Origin: Gallicola sp.
Lineage (GTDB): Bacteria > Bacillota > Clostridia > Tissierellales > Peptoniphilaceae
Assembly (NCBI GenBank): GCA_012798975.1
Contig: JAAZME010000205.1
Location: 1-9,475 of the forward strand
Length of the DNA stretch: 9,475 nt
Reading direction: 5' to 3'
Position numbers and translations under genes: made by a program. Below the pieces are notes generated by a model that did no database searches, was not told the origin of the DNA, and saw only the letters and a list, made by a program, of their open reading frames with translations. Shown here piece after piece: positions 1-6,372 of the stretch (its first letter is position 1; every line of letters begins with the position of its first letter).

Positions 1-564
1 ATGTATCCCTACCTCTGTAGACTCTCTCTGCTCTTTTATATCATGACGATCATATACAGGGTGTGTGTTGCCATTACGGCCTTCATTTACTGCATTATAA
101 AGCATTTTAGCAGTACCGCTCGGTGCATCCTTTTTAAAATGATGATGTTTTTCAATAATTTCGATATCATACTTCGCTAATTTTGCAGCCAGTTCTTTCA
201 CAACTTCAGTCATTATATTAATACCTAAGCTCATATTGCCAGACCATAAAACAGGTATCTGTTCCGAAGCAAGCTTTATCTTTTCAATCTGCTCTTCATT
301 ATGACCTGTCGCTGCAATCACGATAGGAATTTTGTTTGATGTACCATAGTTTAAGATAGACTCGAGGGTTTCAGCGACGGAAAAATCGATAATTACATCA
401 ATATTTTCCGGATTTATTTCAATAATATCCGCATATACTGGATAATCCGCTTTCGACTCGCCTTCTCCAAATCCAGCTGCAATATGATATTGTTCTTTGT
501 TTTCTACAACTTCAGTTACAACTTTTCCCATTGCCCCTGTAGCTCCTGCAAGTAAAATATTCAC
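1..564 (-). CDS. dapB: 4-hydroxy-tetrahydrodipicolinate reductase DapB (3' end outside the window)
   Basis: DapB reduces the DapA product to tetrahydrodipicolinate with NAD(P)H in the cytosolic diaminopimelate/lysine pathway. I translated 188 codons with no stop, beginning at a GTG start (562-564) and running off the left edge; full-length family members of this type have about 250 residues, so roughly a quarter is missing. Visible motifs are the Rossmann loop GATGAMGK at residues 7-14, DFS at 60-62, and the signature HHHFKKDAPSGTA at 140-152. By alignment to the E. coli enzyme, H140/H141 match its H159/H160 and K144 matches catalytic K163. The last codons read EVGIH, the start of the conserved block that follows in the family. 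The GTG start is set by TAGGAGG five bases upstream. It is the last gene seen of the lysA-asd-dapA-dapB operon, 12 bases after dapA. Identity is secure; only the C-terminus is unseen. Confidence 0.96.
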   Translation of the reverse strand, partial: MNILLAGATGAMGKVVTEVVENKEQYHIAAGFGEGESKADYPVYADIIEINPENIDVIIDFSVAETLESILNYGTSNKIPIVIAATGHNEEQIEKIKLASEQIPVLWSGNMSLGINIMTEVVKELAAKLAKYDIEIIEKHHHFKKDAPSGTAKMLYNAVNEGRNGNTHPVYDRHDIKEQRESTEVGIH

Positions 565-569
565 CTGTT

Positions 570-576
570 CCTCCTA
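570..576 (-). promoter_or_regulatory. Ribosome binding site of dapB, fixing a GTG start
   Basis: TAGGAGG lies directly after the dapA stop codon TAA (577-579) and five bases before GTG (562-564). No ATG lies at a usable distance, and the encoded Rossmann motif begins seven residues after the GTG, so this site decides the start. Ribosomes ending dapA finish on top of it, which suggests translational coupling. Confidence 0.85.
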
Positions 577-1458
577 TTAGAGTAATCCTACCTCTTTCAT
601 TTTTGTTTTTAATAATTCAACTGTCGAATCAGATGGACTTGTTAAAGGAAGGCGTAGATTGCTTTTTCCATATCCCATAAGTTCTAATGCTGATTTAACA
701 GGTATAGGACTCGCTTCAGCGAATAAAGCATCAATAAATTCTTTATATTTTAATTGAAGACTCCTGGCTTCTGAAACATTACCCTCTAGATAATTCATAA
801 CCATATTATGAGTTTCAAGAGGAGCACAATTGGCTAGTACAGAAATAACCCCTATTCCCCCTACTGATAATAATGGTACTACTATATCATCATTCCCAGA
901 ATAAATATCAATTTTGTCGCCGCATAGAGCTTTTACAGCGACCGTATAGCCTAAATCCCCTGTAGCATCTTTCAAGCCGATAATATTTGGATGGTCCAAC
1001 AATTCTAAAACAGTTTCTGGTGCTATCGGCATATTCGTTCTACCTGGAACAGTATATAGAATAATAGGAATATTTACCGCATCTGCTATGGCTAAAAAAT
1101 GTTCTTTCAATCCTTTTTGTGTAGTTTTATTATAATACGGTGTCACCTGCAGCAGACCGTCTGCACCAAGCTTTTCTGCTTCCACACTTAGATTTATGCC
1201 GTGGCGAGTATCGTTACTGCCCGTACCAGCAATAACTGGTAGTCTTCCATTGACTTTTTTCACAGTATGTCCGATCAATTCAAGATGCTCCTCGTCTGAT
1301 AATGTTGAAGCTTCACCAGTAGTTCCAGCTATTATGATTGCATCTGTTTTATTTGCTATTTGGAATTCAATTAATTTGTCTAATTCCTCATAATTAACCG
1401 TCATATCTTCATTAAAAGGAGTAACGATTGCTACTCCCGATCCTTTAAATAAAGTCAT
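577..1458 (-). CDS. dapA: 4-hydroxy-tetrahydrodipicolinate synthase DapA
   Basis: DapA condenses pyruvate with aspartate semialdehyde, the first step committed to diaminopimelate and lysine. The 293 residues are full length for this TIM-barrel lyase. GTTGEAST lies at 45-52 with the T46/T47 pair, PYYNKT at 107-112, Y135 and R140 in YTVPGR at 135-140, and the Schiff-base lysine K163 in GLKDATGD at 161-168; each is offset by two from the E. coli numbering. Of the lysine allosteric residues in the E. coli enzyme, N80 and H56 appear kept (N82, H58), while H53 and E84 align with D55 and H86. I infer that feedback inhibition by lysine may be weak or absent, which would leave control mainly to the upstream riboswitch. 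The ATG follows TAGGAGG by four bases. The gene sits between asd and dapB in the operon. Confidence 0.97.
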   Translation of the reverse strand: MTLFKGSGVAIVTPFNEDMTVNYEELDKLIEFQIANKTDAIIIAGTTGEASTLSDEEHLELIGHTVKKVNGRLPVIAGTGSNDTRHGINLSVEAEKLGADGLLQVTPYYNKTTQKGLKEHFLAIADAVNIPIILYTVPGRTNMPIAPETVLELLDHPNIIGLKDATGDLGYTVAVKALCGDKIDIYSGNDDIVVPLLSVGGIGVISVLANCAPLETHNMVMNYLEGNVSEARSLQLKYKEFIDALFAEASPIPVKSALELMGYGKSNLRLPLTSPSDSTVELLKTKMKEVGLL

Positions 1459-1462
1459 TTTG

Positions 1463-1469
1463 CCTCCTA
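1463..1469 (-). promoter_or_regulatory. dapA ribosome binding site containing the asd stop codon
   Basis: TAGGAGG precedes the dapA ATG by four bases, and its first three bases (1467-1469) are the TAG stop codon of asd. Termination of asd and initiation of dapA therefore happen at the same place, so the two are probably translationally coupled. Confidence 0.85.
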
Positions 1470-2450
1470 TTGCATTTCATTTGCTACGATTTCAGCGATT
1501 TGAACAGTGTTTGAAGCAGCTCCTTTTCGTAGGTTATCAGCCACACACCAGAAGTTGATACCATTATCCACACTAAAATCTCTTCGAATGCGGCCTACAA
1601 AGACTTCATCTTTCCCATCGGACTCTTGTTCTAAAGGATAGATATTATTTTCAATATCATCTCTTATGATAATTCCCGGGAATGATTCAAAATCTTTTCT
1701 GATTTCTTCAATATCAAAATCTTTTTCTAATTCAACATTGATACTTACTGCATGAGAGTTCTTAATAGGGACACGTACAGTTGTTGCTGTTACTTTTAAA
1801 CTATCATCATCTAATATTTTTCTAGTTTCTTCAATCATCTTCATTTCTTCTTTTGTATAGCCGTTTTCAAGAAATACATCAATATGAGGAAGGCAGTTGT
1901 ACGCAATCGGATATGGATATACCTCGCAAGTTTTATTTGCTAGATCTTCAATAGCTTTCATTCCTGAACCGGACACTGCTTGATAAGTATTATATATTAC
2001 TCTCTTAATACCATATTTATCATATAAAGGTTTTAAAGGCAGTACTGACTGGATTGTAGAACAGTTTGGATTTGCAATGATTCCTGAATTATTTAATGCT
2101 TCTTTTCCATTTACTTCAGGCACGACTAGCGGAATATCCTTTTCCATTCTGAAATGAGAACTGTTGTCTACGACTGTAATTCCTTTACTAGCTGCAATCG
2201 GAGCGAATTTTTCTGAAATCGTTCCACCCGCAGAAAAAGTTGCTATATCGATATCTCTATCGAAAACGTCCTCAGTCAGCTCTTCAACCACATATTTTTT
2301 TCCTTTAAAATCTATTTCCGATCCAGCGGATTTTTTAGAAGAAAATAAGTATAGATTTTCTATAGGAAAATCCTTTTCTTCTAAAACCTTCAAAATCATT
2401 CTTCCAACATTTCCAGTAGCACCAACAACAGCTAAATTAATTTTTTTCAT
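1467..2450 (-). CDS. asd: Aspartate-semialdehyde dehydrogenase
   Basis: Asd reduces aspartyl phosphate to aspartate semialdehyde with NADPH, the branch-point substrate for lysine, threonine and methionine. The 327 residues fit the Gram-positive form of the family. The nucleotide loop GATGNVG is at 10-16, the catalytic cysteine C130 is in NPNCST (127-132), Q157 is in TYQAVSG (155-161), and the substrate-binding R226 and acid-base H233 have the same seven-residue spacing as R267 and H274 in the E. coli enzyme. The usual glycine before that histidine is a serine here (KNSHAV), a mild variation. The ATG start follows AAGGAG (2456-2461) by five bases. It lies 26 bases after lysA and its stop overlaps the dapA ribosome binding site. 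No aspartokinase gene is in the window, so its substrate must come from an enzyme encoded elsewhere. Confidence 0.97.
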   Translation of the reverse strand: MKKINLAVVGATGNVGRMILKVLEEKDFPIENLYLFSSKKSAGSEIDFKGKKYVVEELTEDVFDRDIDIATFSAGGTISEKFAPIAASKGITVVDNSSHFRMEKDIPLVVPEVNGKEALNNSGIIANPNCSTIQSVLPLKPLYDKYGIKRVIYNTYQAVSGSGMKAIEDLANKTCEVYPYPIAYNCLPHIDVFLENGYTKEEMKMIEETRKILDDDSLKVTATTVRVPIKNSHAVSINVELEKDFDIEEIRKDFESFPGIIIRDDIENNIYPLEQESDGKDEVFVGRIRRDFSVDNGINFWCVADNLRKGAASNTVQIAEIVANEMQ

Positions 2451-2476
2451 TTTTTCTCCTTGTTCTAATCTATTTT

Positions 2477-3781
2477 TTAATCATTAATAACTATATCATT
2501 TGCTATAAGATCTTTATATTCTTCTCTGCGAACTGCAAGTTTGGACTCGCCGTTCATAACAAAAACCATAGCCGGTTTTTCTATTCTATTATAATTGCTG
2601 CTCATAGAATAATTATATGCTCCAGTGGAATTTATTAAAAACAAATCATTTCTGCCAGCCTTAGGCAGCATAATATCTTTAATAAGAAGATCGCCGCTTT
2701 CGCAGCATTTTCCAGCTATTGTATATTTAACTGCTGGTTTTTCTTCTGCTTTATTCGCTATAATACCTTCATACTCAGCTTGATATAAAGCTGGACGAAT
2801 ATTGTCCGTCATTCCTCCATCTACAAAAATATAATTTTTGCCTCCGAATGTTCTCTTGATCCCTCCGATCGTATAAAGCGTCGAACCGCTGTTATTAATT
2901 AAGGAGCGGCCGGGTTCGATATCAATCTGCTTTAAATGAAGTCCATTATTTTTCGAATAATCTTCTATAAATTTTACTAACTTTTTCAAAAATTCGCTAA
3001 TGCTAAAGGGTTTGTCTTCTTCTGTGTAGTATACACCGAACCCTCCGCCTAGATTCAACTCTTCCACATGGATATTTTCTTCTTTTTCAATTCTAGATAT
3101 ATACTCCAGCATTGTCTCAGACTCTTTTAGAAAGGAATCTTCTTGAAAGATTTGAGAACCTATATGGCAATGAAGACCTTTGAACTCTAAATATTCGTCA
3201 TCATGTATGCGTTTTATAATCTCAATCGTATCTTCGTCGAATATACTCACGCCAAATTTTGAATCATTTTTTGAAGTCTTAATATATTCATGGGTATGAG
3301 CATCTATACCAGGATTTACTCTCAATAGAACTCGCTGAGATTTTTTATAGTCTTTCAAAAGATCGGATAGTATTTCTATTTCTAATTCATTATCGACAAT
3401 TATCGTACCTACATTGGATTCTATTGCCATCTGCAATTCTTTTACCAACTTATTATTGCCGTGAAAAAAAATACGTTCTGCTGGAAATCCTGCCTTTAAT
3501 GCAGTATATAATTCCCCGCCGCTAACTACATCCAGCGATAATCCTGATTCATCGATTATATTTGCTACATATAGGTTCAGTAGAGCTTTTGAAGCATAAA
3601 TAACATTCGTTTTCAGCTGATTGCTTAAAAAATTGTATTTAAAATCTGCAATCGTATTCTTAAACTGTTCTTCGTCAATAATATAAAGAGGGGTACCGTA
3701 TTCCTCTGCCAGCGATTGTGCAGAGACTCCGCCAACCTCAACCATATTATCGGAAATTTTCATTGTTCCAAATAACTTCAT
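2477..3781 (-). CDS. lysA: Diaminopimelate decarboxylase LysA
   Basis: LysA is a PLP enzyme that decarboxylates meso-diaminopimelate to L-lysine, the last pathway step. I set the start at ATG 3779-3781 (434 residues) because AGAGG lies eight bases upstream and the leader's intrinsic terminator ends just before it. A longer reading, in frame back to a TTG at 3925, would translate the riboswitch itself and has no family support. Motifs seen: PLP lysine K65 in YASKALLN (62-69), HCHIGSQ at 204-210, the phosphate-binding GGGFG at 245-249, EPGRSL at 289-294, GGMTDNIRP at 322-330, and KCCESGD at 358-364, where C360 and E361 are the residues that complete the partner's active site in the family dimer. 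The gene leads the operon, with asd 26 bases downstream, so the final step is expressed first under the riboswitch. Confidence 0.97.
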   Translation of the reverse strand: MKLFGTMKISDNMVEVGGVSAQSLAEEYGTPLYIIDEEQFKNTIADFKYNFLSNQLKTNVIYASKALLNLYVANIIDESGLSLDVVSGGELYTALKAGFPAERIFFHGNNKLVKELQMAIESNVGTIIVDNELEIEILSDLLKDYKKSQRVLLRVNPGIDAHTHEYIKTSKNDSKFGVSIFDEDTIEIIKRIHDDEYLEFKGLHCHIGSQIFQEDSFLKESETMLEYISRIEKEENIHVEELNLGGGFGVYYTEEDKPFSISEFLKKLVKFIEDYSKNNGLHLKQIDIEPGRSLINNSGSTLYTIGGIKRTFGGKNYIFVDGGMTDNIRPALYQAEYEGIIANKAEEKPAVKYTIAGKCCESGDLLIKDIMLPKAGRNDLFLINSTGAYNYSMSSNYNRIEKPAMVFVMNGESKLAVRREEYKDLIANDIVIND

Positions 3782-3801
3782 CTCATCATCCTCTCGAATA
3801 C

Positions 3802-3832
3802 AAAAAAACCATGAGCAAAAGCACTCATAGTT
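3802..3832 (-). terminator. Intrinsic terminator of the lysine riboswitch
   Basis: On the minus strand AACTATGAG (3824-3832) pairs over nine bases with CTCATGGTT (3807-3815), with one G-U pair and an eight-base loop (3816-3823). A run of seven T overlaps the stem end (3802-3808). It lies between the aptamer and the lysA start, in the usual place for the expression platform of an L-box. I could not find a convincing antiterminator by eye, so the switching partner is unresolved. Confidence 0.85.
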
Positions 3833-3848
3833 CATAGTCAACTTCTGC

Positions 3849-4000
3849 CCCAATGCAAGAAGTACTCCATTAGCGAGATGGGCATCCCGCCATGACAGTC
3901 CCAAACCTATTCGATTTGACCCCAATACTAAATTAGTATTTCGGCGATGTAGCCTTTCATAATTTACTCATCAACACCGCGGCCTCTTACTTACATTGAA
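3849..4000 (-). ncRNA. Lysine riboswitch (L-box) in the lysA leader
   Basis: This RNA senses lysine and should stop transcription of the operon when lysine is plentiful. All five helices can be paired by hand on the minus strand. P1: CAATGTAAG (3990-3998) with CTTGCATTG (3851-3859), extended by two G-U pairs. P2: GCGGTGT (3974-3980) with ACATCGC (3944-3950). P3: AATAC (3936-3940) with GTATT (3924-3928). P4: CAAATC (3913-3918) with GGTTTG (3902-3907). P5: GCGGGAT (3884-3890) with ATCTCGC (3873-3879). Conserved L-box blocks are present: AGAGG at 3983-3987, the loop-E strands AGTA (3965-3968) and GAA, GAAAGG (3953-3958), GCCGAAAT, and ACTGTCA just before P5. The P2 loop TAAATTA (3960-3966) is an exact complement of the P3 loop TAATTTA (3929-3935), matching the known kissing contact. 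The P2 arm is shorter than in the classic Bacillus lysC leader. Confidence 0.93.
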
Positions 4001-4017
4001 TTAAATTGTCTAAAATC

Positions 4018-4046
4018 ATCATAACAGTCTTATAGACATAAGTCAA
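4018..4046 (-). promoter_or_regulatory. Sigma-A promoter of the lysA-asd-dapA-dapB operon
   Basis: On the minus strand, TTGACT (4041-4046) and TATGAT (4018-4023) are separated by exactly 17 bases. Transcription should begin near 4010-4012, about a dozen bases before the riboswitch P1 helix. The match and the position make it the obvious promoter for the leader. Confidence 0.85.
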
Positions 4047-4083
4047 ATATAAGTTCAATTTTGTCCTTTCTGCCCTCGCTTAC

Positions 4084-4112
4084 TTAATTTACTCACAAAA
4101 ATGTAATATAAT
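4084..4112 (+). promoter_or_regulatory. Candidate promoter of the two-component operon
   Basis: A perfect -10 hexamer TATAAT lies at 4107-4112, with a poor -35 match TTAATT at 4084-4089 after 17 bases. The transcript would start near 4119, only a few bases before the ribosome binding site, so the leader is nearly absent. The weak -35 could mean low basal expression or activation, possibly by the regulator itself; no clear direct repeat for binding was found. It lies about 40 bases from the divergent lysA promoter, so the two promoters could interfere. Confidence 0.5.
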
Positions 4113-4121
4113 AATTTTAAT

Positions 4122-4129
4122 AAGGAGGT
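4122..4129 (+). promoter_or_regulatory. Ribosome binding site fixing a TTG start
   Basis: AAGGAGGT is a near-perfect Shine-Dalgarno sequence six bases before TTG (4136-4138). The receiver-domain core (ILIIEDE) begins within five residues of this TTG, so it is the correct start although no ATG is present. Confidence 0.85.
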
Positions 4130-4135
4130 ATTATC

Positions 4136-4837
4136 TTGGATATATCAATTTTAATTATAGAAGACGAAGTAGGCATTTCAAATATTGAAAGAAAATACTT
4201 AGAAAAAGAAGGATATCTTGTAGATCAATCCTTTAATGGGGAAGATGCATTAATAAAAATCAAAGAAAACCGCTATGATTTAATCTTGCTGGATTTGATG
4301 CTTCCTGGAGTAAGCGGAGAAGAAATTATGGAGTATATCCGAACAAATTCAGAAACACCTGTAATTATGGTTACCGCAAAAGTGGAAGAAGAACAAATTG
4401 TAAAGGGTTTAAAATTAGGTGCGGATGATTATATTTCGAAACCCTTTAGCCCTAAAGAAATGGTACAAAGAGTAAAAACTGTTCTTAGACGAGTTGAAAA
4501 GTATAATCTTCCTAAAAGCGAATGGCTGAACATCGACAATGGAAAAATTCAAATCGATTTTGATAATCATAAATTATTAAAAAACGGCCAAGAAGTCTCT
4601 TTAACAAATAACGAATTTAAGATTATACAAACATTATTCTCAAATCCTCAAAAAATATTTACTCGGGAAGAAATTATTGAGATAGCCTTTGGTATGCACT
4701 ATGATGCTTACGATCGTGCAATAGATACCCATATCAAAAATATAAGGCATAAAATTGAAGATCAGCCAAAATCACCTAAATATATTAAGACAGTTTATGG
4801 AGTAGGCTATAAGGCAGGACTTGGAGATGAAATTTAG
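4136..4837 (+). CDS. OmpR-family response regulator
   Basis: This is a cytoplasmic DNA-binding regulator, 233 residues, the usual length for the family. The receiver domain (about 3-120) has the acidic pair D10/E11, the phospho-acceptor D53 in LLDLMLPG, T80 in VTAK and K102 in SKPF, so all catalytic positions are kept. The C-terminal winged helix (about 128-230) ends with the typical DTHIKNIRHKI and YGVGYK segments. Phosphate should come from the histidine kinase encoded immediately downstream, whose start overlaps the last codons of this gene. The TTG start is fixed by AAGGAGGT at 4122-4129. The pair is transcribed away from the lysine operon, but nothing links it to lysine: the riboswitch explains that control by itself. 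The subfamily (PhoP, BaeR, RegX and so on) and the target genes cannot be decided from the sequence alone. Confidence 0.95.
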   Translation: MDISILIIEDEVGISNIERKYLEKEGYLVDQSFNGEDALIKIKENRYDLILLDLMLPGVSGEEIMEYIRTNSETPVIMVTAKVEEEQIVKGLKLGADDYISKPFSPKEMVQRVKTVLRRVEKYNLPKSEWLNIDNGKIQIDFDNHKLLKNGQEVSLTNNEFKIIQTLFSNPQKIFTREEIIEIAFGMHYDAYDRAIDTHIKNIRHKIEDQPKSPKYIKTVYGVGYKAGLGDEI

Positions 4838-6194
4838 AAAACAAATCAGTATCACATTTCTAATAGCCATCTTGATTCCTTTTACAATACTTGTGCTTAT
4901 TACAAGTTTAAATTTTAACTCATCTTTTAGAGAATATCTAGAATATGAGCAGAATATCAAATTCCAGTCTATCGAACAAATGGTTACAGAAATCATGAAT
5001 GCTCCCTACCCTATTGGACAAAAAAGAGAACTCCTTAAAAACTATATTGCAAACGAACAGCTTCAATTGCAAATACTTGATAAAGACAATAAAATTTTAT
5101 TGGATATCGATGCTCTTCCTGATACGAATATTCAACCGGATAATGAAATAATCCTAAAAGACTATCCTTTAATAGATAACAATCAGCAGGTAGGCACAAT
5201 TCAATTTAGTTTTATCGATACAAATTATACCGATATCATGACAAAATCATTCAGTCAAACTATGTTTAAATTTTTGTTTATCAGCTGCATGATTGCCTTA
5301 ATGTCTACTATTATAATGAATTATTTCATTGCCCATGCTCTTTCTAGACCAATTAGCTTTTTATCCATAGCTACAAATCAAATTAAAGACGGAGAATTTG
5401 AAAATCTGAACCTTCCTCCCTCTGATATATATGAAATTGAGACATTAAACAACGATATTGAATATCTAGCTAATACTCTCAAGCATCAAAAAGCTATTCG
5501 AGAAAATTATGCTCAAGACATCAGCCATGAACTCCGTACACCATTAACAAATCTTCAATTGCACATCGAAGCTTTGAAAGACGGAATTATAGATCCTAGC
5601 GAAGAGAATTACGAAACTATACTAAATGAACTATTAAGACTTAATGTTATAGTGACAGGATTAAAAGAAAGTTTTAGCGGTGCAATAAAGGAAGAACTCT
5701 CAATATCCCGTTTTAATGTTGAAGAGCTGCTGAACGAAATTACAATAGCTGTGAACCCTTCCTTCCTAAAAAAGGAAGTCTTGCTGATTGCAAATTTAGA
5801 AAAGTCGATTACTATAAGCACGGACAAAGATAAATTAACACAAATCATCCAGAATTTATTAAGCAATGCATTAAAAGCTTGTGAAAAAGACGATAAAGTC
5901 TATTTAACACTTACTCATCGTCATCATAAAATATTAATTTCCATACGAGACACTGGAATCGGCATGGCTGAAGAGTCAATTTCAAATATATTCGATCGTT
6001 TCTACAGAGTCGACAATGTTCGTAATACGAAAACCAGCGGCTCCGGTCTTGGTTTATCTATTGTAAAAAACTATACCAATCGGTTAGGAGGCAAAATATT
6101 GGTAAATAGCAAAGAAGGACTTGGTTCGGAATTTATTCTTGAATTTTCCGATAAAATTATAGATACAGCAGAAATAGCAGAGAAATCAATGTAA
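4827..6194 (+). CDS. Membrane sensor histidine kinase of the two-component pair
   Basis: The 455-residue protein has the classic layout: a short cytoplasmic start, membrane segment 1 (about 9-28), an extracytoplasmic sensor region of roughly 115 residues, membrane segment 2 (about 146-172), a HAMP linker (173-225), the HisKA helix with phospho-acceptor H234 in ISHELRTPL, and the ATPase domain. In the ATPase domain the N box has N343 and N347, the G1 box is DTGIGM from D375, the F box FDRFYR is at 389-394, and the G2 box GSGLGL at 405-410. All catalytic motifs are intact, so it should be active. The sensor region is hydrophilic and I recognise no known fold in it. I chose ATG 4827, seven bases after AGGA; an in-frame TTG at 4821 would add two residues. 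It overlaps the regulator gene by 11 bases and is followed by a terminator. Confidence 0.94.
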   Translation: MKFRKQISITFLIAILIPFTILVLITSLNFNSSFREYLEYEQNIKFQSIEQMVTEIMNAPYPIGQKRELLKNYIANEQLQLQILDKDNKILLDIDALPDTNIQPDNEIILKDYPLIDNNQQVGTIQFSFIDTNYTDIMTKSFSQTMFKFLFISCMIALMSTIIMNYFIAHALSRPISFLSIATNQIKDGEFENLNLPPSDIYEIETLNNDIEYLANTLKHQKAIRENYAQDISHELRTPLTNLQLHIEALKDGIIDPSEENYETILNELLRLNVIVTGLKESFSGAIKEELSISRFNVEELLNEITIAVNPSFLKKEVLLIANLEKSITISTDKDKLTQIIQNLLSNALKACEKDDKVYLTLTHRHHKILISIRDTGIGMAEESISNIFDRFYRVDNVRNTKTSGSGLGLSIVKNYTNRLGGKILVNSKEGLGSEFILEFSDKIIDTAEIAEKSM

Positions 6195-6224
6195 AAAAGC
6201 AGATCATTTATGATCTGCTTTTTC
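6193..6224 (+). terminator. Terminator after the histidine kinase gene
   Basis: GCAGATCA (6199-6206) pairs with TGATCTGC (6211-6218) around a TTTA loop. The stem is extended by five A-T pairs and followed by a T run (6219-6223). It starts at the kinase stop codon. The flanking A and T runs make it potentially able to work on both strands. Confidence 0.9.
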
Positions 6225-6345
6225 TTATAATAAATTATTATTTTTTGAGAGTCTTGTATAATTTAGAAGAGCCAATGAAGGTTTATTATAATACATTTTT
6301 ATCCTTCTACTTATTGCACAAAAGTACAAAACAAACTTTGACAAT
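6225..6345 (+). other. AT-rich spacer between converging terminators, no gene assigned
   Basis: These 121 bases separate the kinase terminator from the rnpB terminator. They contain chance promoter-like hexamers (TATAAT at 6256-6261, TTGACA at 6338-6343) without partners at the right distance. There is also a 23-codon minus-strand reading frame (6225-6296) that I do not regard as established. I see no RNA gene or repeat here. Confidence 0.6.
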
Positions 6346-6372
6346 AAAAAAGGCAGCGTCTCCGCTGCCTTT
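6346..6372 (-). terminator. Intrinsic terminator of rnpB
   Basis: On the minus strand AAAGGCAGCG (6363-6372) pairs with CGCTGCCTTT (6349-6358) around a four-base GAGA loop, a perfect 10-bp stem. It ends in a run of six T (6346-6351). It begins directly after the 3' strand of the RNase P P1 helix. Confidence 0.93.

Noticed and set aside
1196..1393. 65-codon plus-strand frame opposite dapA
   Set aside because: It is the antisense shadow of a well-conserved gene, with no ribosome binding site or family resemblance.
2164..2487. 107-codon plus-strand frame opposite asd
   Set aside because: It lies antisense to the asd N-terminal Rossmann domain; its composition mirrors that gene.
3967..3972. Box C-like TGATGA that could suggest a C/D or kink-turn RNA
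   Set aside because: No box D partner is present and the position falls inside riboswitch P2; it is explained by that structure.
3960..3990. T-box-like CCGCGG segment in the lysA leader
   Set aside because: It lies at the 5' end of the leader rather than before the terminator, the full T-box sequence is absent, and all five helices of the lysine riboswitch form instead.
4772..4996. 74-codon minus-strand frame across the regulator-kinase junction
   Set aside because: It is antisense to two intact, overlapping genes and has no start signal.
5609..5866. 85-codon minus-strand frame inside the kinase gene
   Set aside because: It is the shadow of the kinase ATPase region; no ribosome binding site.
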